DNA from: CAYRVX01 sp964642165
Lineage (GTDB): Bacteria; Planctomycetota; Phycisphaerae; SM23-33
Direction of reading: 5' to 3'
Length of the DNA: 5,516 bases
Assembly (NCBI GenBank): GCA_964642165.1
Contig: CAZXOC010000405.1
Span: 1 to 5,516, forward strand
In this document: positions 1 to 5,516 of the stretch, one piece after another
Position numbering within the stretch: the stretch's first letter is position 1
How the letters are laid out: each line of letters opens with the position of its first letter
Notes under the pieces: model-generated
Told to the model about the DNA's origin: nothing
The model's input: only the letters and a program-made list of their open reading frames with translations
The model's database searches: none
Translations under genes and position numbers: made by a program

Positions 1-279
1 GCCGAAGCGCACCAGCACCGTCGGCCGCCGGCCACGATAGACCAGTCGCGTCTTCCCCTGCCCTGCACCCACAATCCGCAGTCCGGACGTCGGCTGAAGC
101 GGCTCATCCAGGAGGTACGTCCCCGCCCTCAGCCGGACCGTATCGCCCGCCCGCGCCCGTCCCATCGCCGCGGCGATGGCACGCGAATCAAAGCCGTTGG
201 CCTCGATCGTCGCGCCCGGCCTGCGAGCAGGCGCCGCCGCGCACATGCACACCACGAGTAATGTGGCCGGAGACAACAT
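1..279 (-). CDS. Second secreted beta-helix protein, 3' part outside window
   Basis: The frame is open from an ATG at 279 to the left edge (93 codons), so only the N-terminal part is visible. The start is chosen for AGGA 7 nt upstream, overlapping the stop codon of the preceding gene, and for the short hydrophobic stretch that follows (MLSPATLLVVCMCAAAPA), a plausible signal peptide though without basic residues at its start. Residues about 33-75 carry the beta-helix entry motif (DSRAIAAAMGRARAGDTV, RLRAGTYLLDEPLQP, GLRIVGAGQGKTRLVY). It resembles pectate-lyase-3/DUF1565-like right-handed beta-helix proteins and matches the PGDT..AG.Y pattern seen twice in the 594-residue protein of this window. 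With the hydrolase it is probably co-translated and exported. The catalytic part, if any, lies outside, so polysaccharide lyase, epimerase and non-enzymatic binding protein all remain possible. Confidence 0.78.
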   Translation of the reverse strand, partial: MLSPATLLVVCMCAAAPARRPGATIEANGFDSRAIAAAMGRARAGDTVRLRAGTYLLDEPLQPTSGLRIVGAGQGKTRLVYRGRRPTVLVRFG

Positions 280-286
280 CCTGTTA

Positions 287-290
287 TCCT
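287..290 (-). promoter_or_regulatory. Shine-Dalgarno site of the left-edge beta-helix gene, overlapping the upstream stop
   Basis: AGGA on the minus strand, 7 nt before the ATG at 279. Its first two bases are the last two of the TAG stop of the hydrolase gene (291-289), so ribosomes ending there sit on the initiation site. This suggests translational coupling. Confidence 0.55.
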
Positions 291-1689
291 ACCTTTCCGT
301 GCGGTCGACGTGGGTTCGGATCGCGATGATCAGGGGGTGATCGCTCAGGGACAACGTGAGCGAACTGATCCCGCTGTGGGTCTGGACGGGTCTCGTGCCG
401 ACCGTCGGATCGTAGACCTTCACCGACGCATGAGTGCCGCCGAGATGGACAGCCACACGATCCGTCCCCTTCACCCGCTCGCCCCAGACGACTAGCTGAA
501 ACGTGCCGTCGCTGTTCTGCAGGAGCATGTCGTGCACGGTGGCCGGCTGCTTCGGGATGGAGTAATCGAGCCTGCCCGGCTCACGAAGCGTGCCTTTGTC
601 GGCCAGGATCGTCGTCAGGTTGTGGAGATAGACGGCGGCTTTCCGCGGCGTGTAGTCGGGCCTGTAGAATCCGAACCGTTGATTGCCGCCTTCATCCGTG
701 CGGTCCCGCAGGAGGTAGACGGCGGTGTAACTCCAGCCCCGCTTGAACTGGTCCAGATACACGCTGAGGAGATTCAAGGCATGGACGTCCTCCGTTATGC
801 CCCCCCCAATCAGGCAGCCGGTCTCCGTGGTGACCCTGGGCAACGTCAGAAGTTCGGCCTCGGGGTAACCGCGGTAGTGGCGCGCCCACGTGACACCGTA
901 GTTGCCGTAGAGTCCGTCCACCTTGCAGGCCGAGGAGGGATCAGCGGCATCCCACGTCTTGTTGTCGGCCAACGCGGGGGAATTGGGGTGGTAGATGTAA
1001 TTGTGGCAAACCGCGTAGTCGGCGTATTTCGTACCATCGGGCATCAACGTGTCCGCACCTTTCGGAATGGTCAGGAACTGCAATCCGACATTGTCCCGCT
1101 CGGCGCCATTCTCGCTGATGGACCAGACCGGGTACTTCTTCAGCGCGGGGTCGCCCTTGACGGCCTTGCACAAGTCCCGTTGAAGCTTGGCGACGGCCAA
1201 CCACGACGGTGCCCGCCCGCCACCTTCCTCGCCCTGGTAGGTAACGCCCCAGTTGTTTGGTTCGTTATTGCCTTCAAACGCCAGCAGGGCGCCGGCCGCT
1301 GCCACCTCCTTGGCGGTCCTGATGAGTTTCTTGAGATCGGTGCCGCCGCTGACCAGCCCCCAACTGAACCGCACGCCGGTCTTCTTGTGCAGGCCCAGGT
1401 AGGTCTGTACGGTAGTAGGGCCCTGGACAGTAAGGCCCTCAATGCCTCCCCTTACCCAACGAAACCCCACATACCTGACCATTTCAATGGTCTTCTCGAT
1501 AGGCTGTCCGCGGTCAGGGAAGGTGGTAACCACGCCGATGCTGTTGAGGAAATCCGTCGTCCGGACCGCCGTCGTGCGGTCACGCTGAGGGCCATCGGCC
1601 GCGTGGGCCGTGACGGCCTGGCCGGCCGCCGCCGCAAATGCCACGATGCCCGCCATCCCCGCACGGCCGACGATGTGTTTGGTTTGCAT
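289..1689 (-). CDS. Secreted clan GH-A-type glycoside hydrolase
   Basis: 466 residues, ATG at 1689, TAG at 291-289. The start is supported by GGAG 7 nt upstream and an immediate Sec signal (MQTKHIVGRAGMAG, Ala-rich core, likely cut after TAHA near residue 30). The frame is open for 34 more codons upstream, but these would bury the signal peptide. Residues about 45-360 fit a (beta/alpha)8 barrel: IGVVTTFPDRG and GFRWVRGGIEG as early strands, FEGNNEPNNWG with Glu143 as probable acid/base at the end of strand 4, CHNYIYHP, then RVTTETG with Glu289 as probable nucleophile at strand 7, and YTAVYLLRDR with RFGFY near strand 8. About 375-460 is a beta-sandwich-like C-terminal domain (FQLVVWGERVKG, PLIIAI). 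The NEP...ETG pairing is typical of retaining clan GH-A enzymes (GH5, GH39, GH79 and relatives). The exact GH family and substrate cannot be assigned. An eight-G run encodes Gly295-297 just after the nucleophile. Gene 4 follows after 9 nt. Confidence 0.85.
   Translation of the reverse strand: MQTKHIVGRAGMAGIVAFAAAAGQAVTAHAADGPQRDRTTAVRTTDFLNSIGVVTTFPDRGQPIEKTIEMVRYVGFRWVRGGIEGLTVQGPTTVQTYLGLHKKTGVRFSWGLVSGGTDLKKLIRTAKEVAAAGALLAFEGNNEPNNWGVTYQGEEGGGRAPSWLAVAKLQRDLCKAVKGDPALKKYPVWSISENGAERDNVGLQFLTIPKGADTLMPDGTKYADYAVCHNYIYHPNSPALADNKTWDAADPSSACKVDGLYGNYGVTWARHYRGYPEAELLTLPRVTTETGCLIGGGITEDVHALNLLSVYLDQFKRGWSYTAVYLLRDRTDEGGNQRFGFYRPDYTPRKAAVYLHNLTTILADKGTLREPGRLDYSIPKQPATVHDMLLQNSDGTFQLVVWGERVKGTDRVAVHLGGTHASVKVYDPTVGTRPVQTHSGISSLTLSLSDHPLIIAIRTHVDRTER
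800..807 (-). repeat. Eight-G homopolymer inside the hydrolase gene
   Basis: Eight consecutive C on the plus strand (G on the coding strand) encode Gly295-Gly297 of the hydrolase, six residues after the putative nucleophile Glu289. A one-base slip would shift the frame and replace the rest of the barrel and the C-terminal domain. It could be a slippage-prone site or simply a Gly-Gly-Gly turn with an unlucky codon choice. Confidence 0.9.
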
Positions 1690-1690
1690 G

Positions 1691-1774
1691 TCATATCTCC
1701 AGGCAAAAGAGCCTCTGTGGCGAACGCCTCGAATGCCGAGCGTCCATCCGACCGATGCGCAGCCGCTTCGACAT
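1691..1774 (-). CDS. Possible 27-residue leader ORF before the hydrolase gene (doubtful)
   Basis: An ATG at 1774 opens 27 codons ending in TGA at 1693-1691, one base before the ATG of the hydrolase gene. The peptide begins MSKRLRIGRMD and has seven Arg and one Lys. An AGG lies only 4 nt before the ATG, closer than the 7 nt of its neighbours. Its last codons cover the hydrolase Shine-Dalgarno site, so translation of it could affect initiation downstream. No known leader is recognised, and chance in GC-rich DNA is a real alternative. Confidence 0.15.
   Translation of the reverse strand: MSKRLRIGRMDARHSRRSPQRLFCLEI
1697..1700 (-). promoter_or_regulatory. Shine-Dalgarno site of the GH-A hydrolase gene
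   Basis: GGAG on the minus strand, 7 nt before the ATG at 1689. It rules against the longer in-frame start, which would place 34 residues ahead of the signal peptide. Confidence 0.65.
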
Positions 1775-1787
1775 CTCACCTGCCGCC

Positions 1788-3572
1788 TCACGGATTCGCA
1801 TCGCCCGCCTTCAGTGTGTCAGCTACTGTGATCTCGTCAACCTTCACGTCCTTCTTGTCGGCCAGATCGATTCCCTGGTCGCGCACGACCGTCTCGAAGA
1901 CGTGCAGGCGAGGGTCGCCGCCGGTCTTCACGATGATTCGCTTGGCTGCCTTGTCATAGCTGACCTCGCCCCACGGTCGGCCGTCGCGCAACGCCTTCTT
2001 CGGCTCGGCGGCCAGGGGCGCCGACCAACTGCCATCCGCCTCGCGCCTCCAGCCTTCGATCAGGTCGGCCCCGCTGATCGTCACTTTCTCGCCCTTCATG
2101 GCGCGGATCGTCACGCCATCGCTTTGGGGGGCCAGGACCTCACGATACCCGCCACCCCGCAGCACGATCGTCTCCCCCGGCCGGGCGATCGCGCACGCCT
2201 TAGCCAGGCTCGCCAGCGGCACGCCCGGATAGCCCCACGCCGGCTCGTCCGCGGCGGCCGGGTGGCGAGGATCGACGTAGTACACGTTCGGGTATTCCAG
2301 GGCCCCGATCGTCACGCCGCCCTTGCCCGCCCCGATGGCCGGACTGCCCTTCCTCAGGCGGAACCCCCGCCTCTCCGCGGCCACAAACAGGGGATCCTTG
2401 TCGTTGAGGTTCTTCTTGTCCGCGAGCGGTGCGGTCTTGAACGTCAGGTTGTACTCGACCACCGGCTTGGCCGGGGTGAAGTGCGTGTCGCCATCGACAA
2501 CGGCCCGCTTCACGTCGCAGATGATGTTGTTGCGGATCTGTCCGTTGGTCGATTCCTTGCCCCGCAGCCCCACGCCGAACCAGGTGATCCCGGCGAACGT
2601 GTTGTTCTCAATCGTCACGTCGGGCGTCTGGATGACGTTGAGACCCCAAGCCCCCTTGTAGGTGGGCAGGTCGGAGGAGTAGATGTTGTGCCGCCAGGTC
2701 CAGTTCCGCACGCTGCCGACGTGCGGGGCGCTCTCGACCATCGCCCCCTGGCCGAAGTCGAAGCACGTGTTGAGCTCGAAGAGCAGGTCTTTCGCCATCC
2801 CGCCGTTGTTCATGAACGTCTGTATGCCATCCACGTGGGCACGCTTGGTCTCCGACGTGCGCGCGCCGTGATAGTAGTTGTACCGCTGCACACAGCCCTT
2901 GCCGAAGAACCGCGTGTAGTCGCAGTCGCTGTAGCTCTTGACCGCCGAGAGCATGGCCAACCGGCTCACCTCGTTGCTCTCCACCAGCCAGTCATGACCG
3001 CCCAGCATGAAGCCGTACTCGCAGTGGTAGACCTTGTTGTAGGCGATGCGGTTGTGCGAGACCGCCGAGTAGTCGCGCTCGCCGCGGTTGGCGCCGGGCG
3101 TGCCGTACGTTCCGTTGACGGCGATGGTCATGTCGTGGACGTAGTTGTCCATCACCTCGCAGTGGCTGGCCCCAAGCTGCACCGCGACCGCCGGCTTGGC
3201 GGCCGTGATCTCGAAGCCCACCACCCGGATGTGACTGCCCTGGAGATCGAATCCGTTCACGACGGCCGACTGTCGCGGCATGGCCTGGAACGTGATCGGC
3301 CGGCCTTCCGCGCCGCTGGCCTTGACCTTGATCCGCTCGTCGTACTTGCCCGCCATGACGTAGATCGTATCGCCCGGCTTGGCGACGTCGGCGGCGTGCT
3401 GGACGGTCTTGAAGGGCTTCTCTTCCAAGCCCGGGCTTGTGTCCGCCGCACCGGGGGCCGCCTGGTCCACCACGTAGACGACCGCCCGGGCCTGCCCGGC
3501 CATGCCGGCCAAGGCGGCCCAGCACACGCACATGCAACTCGCGACGGAGACAACGTGTTTGCGCGGGGCCAT
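1788..3572 (-). CDS. Secreted right-handed beta-helix protein (DUF1565/pectate-lyase-like fold)
   Basis: 594 residues, ATG at 3572, TGA at 1790-1788. This start is chosen because AGGAG sits 7 nt upstream and a Sec signal follows: basic MAPRKH, a hydrophobic core, and a likely cut after GQARA (residue 30). The frame stays open further upstream but overlaps the preceding gene with unconvincing sequence. Residues 32-80 are an entry module (VYVVD, KPFKTVQHAADVAKPGDTI, AGKYDERI). About 95-390 are beta-helix coils rich in Asn turns (VMDNYVHD, VESNEVSRL, IENNTFAGI, IRNNIICD) with an HVDGIQ motif at 246-251. DPLFV...GFRLRKGSPAIGAG (393-416) is the usual closing segment of such helices. From 430 a second entry module begins (YYVDPRHPAA, ARPGETIVLRGGGY, ISGADLIEGW), but the protein ends about 165 residues later without obvious new coils. 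Family members bind or cleave polysaccharides (lyases, epimerases, hydrolases). No catalytic set can be assigned, so substrate and activity are unknown. Confidence 0.9.
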   Translation of the reverse strand: MAPRKHVVSVASCMCVCWAALAGMAGQARAVVYVVDQAAPGAADTSPGLEEKPFKTVQHAADVAKPGDTIYVMAGKYDERIKVKASGAEGRPITFQAMPRQSAVVNGFDLQGSHIRVVGFEITAAKPAVAVQLGASHCEVMDNYVHDMTIAVNGTYGTPGANRGERDYSAVSHNRIAYNKVYHCEYGFMLGGHDWLVESNEVSRLAMLSAVKSYSDCDYTRFFGKGCVQRYNYYHGARTSETKRAHVDGIQTFMNNGGMAKDLLFELNTCFDFGQGAMVESAPHVGSVRNWTWRHNIYSSDLPTYKGAWGLNVIQTPDVTIENNTFAGITWFGVGLRGKESTNGQIRNNIICDVKRAVVDGDTHFTPAKPVVEYNLTFKTAPLADKKNLNDKDPLFVAAERRGFRLRKGSPAIGAGKGGVTIGALEYPNVYYVDPRHPAAADEPAWGYPGVPLASLAKACAIARPGETIVLRGGGYREVLAPQSDGVTIRAMKGEKVTISGADLIEGWRREADGSWSAPLAAEPKKALRDGRPWGEVSYDKAAKRIIVKTGGDPRLHVFETVVRDQGIDLADKKDVKVDEITVADTLKAGDANP

Positions 3573-3579
3573 TGTCGTT

Positions 3580-3584
3580 CTCCT
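3580..3584 (-). promoter_or_regulatory. Shine-Dalgarno site of the 594-residue beta-helix gene
   Basis: AGGAG on the minus strand, 7 nt before the ATG at 3572. It decides the start, since the reading frame itself is open far upstream into the preceding gene. Confidence 0.7.
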
Positions 3585-3670
3585 GATCCTGGTTTCAGCA
3601 GGATATCGTAATCCCTGGCCATTGCCCGGTGGCGCTGGTAGGCCGTCCAATGCTCCGGCGAGAGCGGCCA

Positions 3671-3694
3671 GGCGATCTGCGGGCAGAAATCGCC
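3671..3694 (-). other. Stem-loop in the spacer
   Basis: On the plus strand, ggcgatctgc pairs with gcag-aa-atcgcc: arms of 6 and 4 bp separated by a two-base bulge, around a very tight loop that opens to 4 nt if the innermost pair is lost. It begins about 40 nt after the stop of the transglutaminase-like gene. No U-tract follows in the transcript, so an intrinsic terminator is not supported. An RNA processing or stability role, or chance, is equally possible. Confidence 0.35.
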
Positions 3695-3733
3695 GCACCG
3701 GCAATTCCGGATGGAAGGACACTTGGCGCGGAG

Positions 3734-5516
3734 CTAGTTCTCGACCTCCAGGAAGCTGACCAGCCCCGAGATTCCGGCCTTGTTGCGGGTCCGCATCTCC
3801 AGTCGATTGCGGCCGGAGTGCAGTTTCCAGACGAAGGCCCGCGGAGACTCCTTCCACGCCTGCCGATCCACCTTCACCAGGAACGTATCGAAGTAGGGCG
3901 TGAAGGTGCCCATCCGGACCGCCAACGACCCGGGCCGGTCCTTGATGGTTGCGTCGAAGCACACCTGGTTGATCGTCCAGTTCAGGTCGTTTCCGCGGGC
4001 CGTGAAGTTGCGATAGAGCCACCGCTTGGGCGTCGTGGCGTCTTCCCAGCACCAGTACTCCGACCAGTCCCAGTGGCAGCCCTGTGTCTTCGGCTGCGGA
4101 TAGGGCTTGGCGTAGAAGTTGTTCCTGGGCATGTAGGCCAGGCGCAGCCACCGGGTGGGAACGGTGTAACGGCCGTCCTCGAAGTGGTCCTCATGGTCCT
4201 TGGGAGGAGTCCCGGGGGTCATTCCGGTCCCGTAACAGATGGCGATGGCGTCCGAAGGCGTCCGCTTGCGCGGCCCGTTCTCGACGGTGGCAAGCCGGGC
4301 CCCGTAGTAGGTCTTGGCGATCAGGTCGTGCACTTCCAACATGCTCATGGGCACGTTGGTTGCGGGATCGATGTAGTGCCAGTTCTGGTTGACGTCATAG
4401 AGGATCCACTTGCGGTGCTCGTTCGACCAGACCTCGCAGACCTCATGCCCGCCGGAGTCAAAGGACTCGGGGTTGTAGCCGAAGACGAAGCGGGCTTGGT
4501 GGCCCAGGGCGATCGCGCTTTGCATGAAGACAATGGCGTACTGGACGCAGAAGCCGTACTTGCGGCGGAGGATCTCGTCGGCGTCCCAGGCGGGGTAGTT
4601 CGTCGCGGGCGGGTCGTACTTCCATTGATGCGCCACCCAGTCACGGAGCTTCACCAACTGCTCCGTTTCCGTCGCCGCCCCCGACACCACCGCGTCCAGC
4701 TTGTACTTGCGCCGCAGGGCCACCATACGGGGGTGCAGCGGGTCCTCGTACTCGAATGGAAGTGAGGTGAAACGTACCTGTTCGTTGTGGAAGGCGACCG
4801 TCTTCAGCCGGCTCGCCCATGACGGGGCCGGTTGGCGGCGGACCTTCGCCTCCACGGCCACGCTCCGCAGCATGGGCGTCTTGAGCGGGTCGGCGGAGGA
4901 CAGGACGGCCTTCCATTGAAGGTAGCGATGCCCCTTGGGGACCGTCGCACCGGGCTTCTGCCAGTCGGACCATAGGTCCGCCTCGTAGACGGGGCTGGCG
5001 CCGGTGCGGACAGTCAGTTCTACCGCCGTGCCGTCCGGCGTCGCGGCGTCTGCACGAACGGAGGCGGACTCGATCGACACCGGTGTTAGCAACGGCCGGG
5101 GGGGATCCCCGCCCTCCCCGAGGTCCATCACCGCCGAGACGAAGTGCCCCCGGGGCACGTACTGGATCAGGTGCAGCCGCACCATGTACTCGCCACGGAC
5201 CGGCTGCCAGGTCTTCCCGCCGTCGAGGCTCTTGAAGCTTCGGGGCGGGCGGCCCTTGCGGTCCGGCGCGTTGCGGAGGATGTCCTCGGGCAGAGCGGTT
5301 TTGACCTTCCTGCGGACGCCTGGCGGGCAGGAGAGGACGACCTGGTTGTCGCCCTCTTTCAGCAGGCTGATCGGGACTTGGGGGAACGGTGCGCCGGCGG
5401 GGACGTCGATCGCCCGGCCGTTGACCTCGACGGCCACGCCGGCCGGCACGCACAACCGCGCCTCCCGCGCGCCGAGACGCTCGACGTAGAGCGTCTTCCT
5501 GATCCGCGTGTCCCCC
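3734..5516 (-). CDS. Multidomain transglutaminase-like protein, 5' end outside window
   Basis: The frame is open from the right edge to a TAG at 3736-3734, giving 593 visible residues. The TTG at 5455 is internal, because the frame continues upstream with protein-like sequence (e.g. KTLYVERLGAREARL), so the true start lies outside. Numbering from 5515: residues 1-70 look like a small beta domain (VEVNGRAIDVP, LLKEGDNQVVLSCP); 96-103 are SLDGGKTW, a single Asp-box of the sialidase/BNR type; about 160-225 form a beta-sandwich-like segment (HRYLQWKAVLSSADP). About 280-395 is a transglutaminase-like domain with the triad Cys323 (KYGFCVQYA), His357 (SGGHEVCEVWS) and Asp374 (ILYDVNQNWHY). About 525-593 is a C-terminal beta-sandwich (LHSGRNRLEMRTRNKAG). 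Family knowledge: this superfamily includes peptidases, amidases, peptide N-glycanases and cross-linking enzymes. The triad is intact so activity is plausible, but reaction and substrate are unknown. Export is expected from the neighbours; the N-terminus is not visible. Confidence 0.88.
   Translation of the reverse strand, partial: GDTRIRKTLYVERLGAREARLCVPAGVAVEVNGRAIDVPAGAPFPQVPISLLKEGDNQVVLSCPPGVRRKVKTALPEDILRNAPDRKGRPPRSFKSLDGGKTWQPVRGEYMVRLHLIQYVPRGHFVSAVMDLGEGGDPPRPLLTPVSIESASVRADAATPDGTAVELTVRTGASPVYEADLWSDWQKPGATVPKGHRYLQWKAVLSSADPLKTPMLRSVAVEAKVRRQPAPSWASRLKTVAFHNEQVRFTSLPFEYEDPLHPRMVALRRKYKLDAVVSGAATETEQLVKLRDWVAHQWKYDPPATNYPAWDADEILRRKYGFCVQYAIVFMQSAIALGHQARFVFGYNPESFDSGGHEVCEVWSNEHRKWILYDVNQNWHYIDPATNVPMSMLEVHDLIAKTYYGARLATVENGPRKRTPSDAIAICYGTGMTPGTPPKDHEDHFEDGRYTVPTRWLRLAYMPRNNFYAKPYPQPKTQGCHWDWSEYWCWEDATTPKRWLYRNFTARGNDLNWTINQVCFDATIKDRPGSLAVRMGTFTPYFDTFLVKVDRQAWKESPRAFVWKLHSGRNRLEMRTRNKAGISGLVSFLEVEN

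Larger units (their letters stand above)
1690..1787 (-). other. 98-nt spacer between beta-helix and hydrolase genes, with small hairpin
   Basis: The spacer contains an imperfect hairpin at 1724-1743 (ACGC, one-base bulge, TCG; loop of 5; CGA, GCGT), a short arginine-rich ORF at 1774-1691, and the hydrolase Shine-Dalgarno site. The hairpin lacks a U-run directly after it. No promoter was recognised. Confidence 0.4.
3573..3733 (-). other. 161-nt spacer between transglutaminase-like and beta-helix genes
   Basis: The spacer contains the Shine-Dalgarno site of the downstream gene and a stem-loop at 3671-3694. I see no convincing -35/-10 pair and no U-run that would make a terminator. The frame continuing after the upstream TAG stays open through the spacer with mostly G/C third positions until about 3597, which is unusual for a non-coding gap. 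Confidence 0.5.

Noticed and set aside
532..1959. Long open frame on the plus strand (475 codons) opposite the hydrolase gene
   Set aside because: It is antisense to a gene with signal peptide, catalytic motifs and ribosome site. Its translation is Val/Arg/Gly-rich without domain-like patterns, as expected opposite GC-rich coding DNA.
3534..3545. Lipobox (VASC, residues 10-13) in the beta-helix protein
   Set aside because: The hydrophobic stretch before this Cys is too short, and a longer core ending in an A-x-A site (GQARA) fits signal peptidase I better.
1638..3611. Plus-strand open frame of 657 codons opposite the beta-helix gene
   Set aside because: Its translation is low-complexity, rich in Arg, Val, Ala and His, with no recognisable motif. 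The minus strand is clearly coding here.
3573..3640. Promoter with TACGAT as a -10 box before the beta-helix gene
   Set aside because: No -35 element stands at the right distance, and the match is only 4 of 6.
3573..4151. In-frame upstream extension of the beta-helix gene to an ATG at 4151
   Set aside because: It would overlap the transglutaminase-like gene by more than 400 nt and bury an obvious signal peptide. A good ribosome site marks 3572.
3629..4765. Plus-strand open frame of 378 codons opposite the transglutaminase-like gene
   Set aside because: It is antisense to the Cys-His-Asp domain and lacks domain-like sequence.
5098..5104. Seven-G run in the transglutaminase-like gene as a second slippage site
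   Set aside because: It encodes Pro-Pro-Arg codons in a proline-rich linker, a common outcome at this base composition. It is shorter than the G8 tract and far from the active site.

Overview
The window is GC-rich, and all of its coding content lies on the minus strand, so it reads from right to left. Four genes are supported. In transcription order they are: (1) a large multidomain protein with a transglutaminase-like Cys-His-Asp domain, whose start lies beyond the right edge; (2) a secreted right-handed beta-helix protein of 594 residues; (3) a secreted glycoside hydrolase of clan GH-A type, 466 residues; and (4) the first 93 codons of a second beta-helix protein that runs off the left edge. 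Large, exported, multidomain proteins of this kind, with Asp-box, beta-helix and beta-sandwich modules, suggest a Planctomycetota or related PVC-type bacterium, or a similar uncultured polysaccharide degrader. That is inference: no marker gene is present.

Layout: gene 1 ends at 3734. A 161-nt spacer with a compact stem-loop follows, then gene 2 (3572 to 1788), a 98-nt spacer, gene 3 (1689 to 289), and after only 9 nt gene 4 (279 to beyond position 1). Genes 2 to 4 each have a purine-rich Shine-Dalgarno sequence exactly 7 nt before an ATG. The site of gene 4 overlaps the stop codon of gene 3, which suggests translational coupling. Genes 2 and 3 begin with clear Sec signal peptides and gene 4 with a probable one. 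No recognisable promoter or U-tailed terminator was found, so the genes may be one transcription unit.

How they may work together: beta-helix proteins often bind or cleave acidic polysaccharides, clan GH-A enzymes hydrolyse glycosidic bonds with two glutamates (both visible here), and bacterial transglutaminase-like domains are usually peptidases, amidases or cross-linkers. The set looks like an exported toolkit acting on a complex glycan or glycoprotein outside the cytoplasm. The substrate cannot be read from the sequence. There is no SusC/SusD pair, transporter, sulfatase or regulator in the window. No RNA gene, CRISPR array or mobile element was seen.

Points worth a second look: an eight-G run beside the catalytic nucleophile of the hydrolase, a duplicated beta-helix entry module with an unfinished second copy in gene 2, a coding-like frame continuing past the stop codon of gene 1, and a 27-codon arginine-rich ORF ending one base before gene 3.
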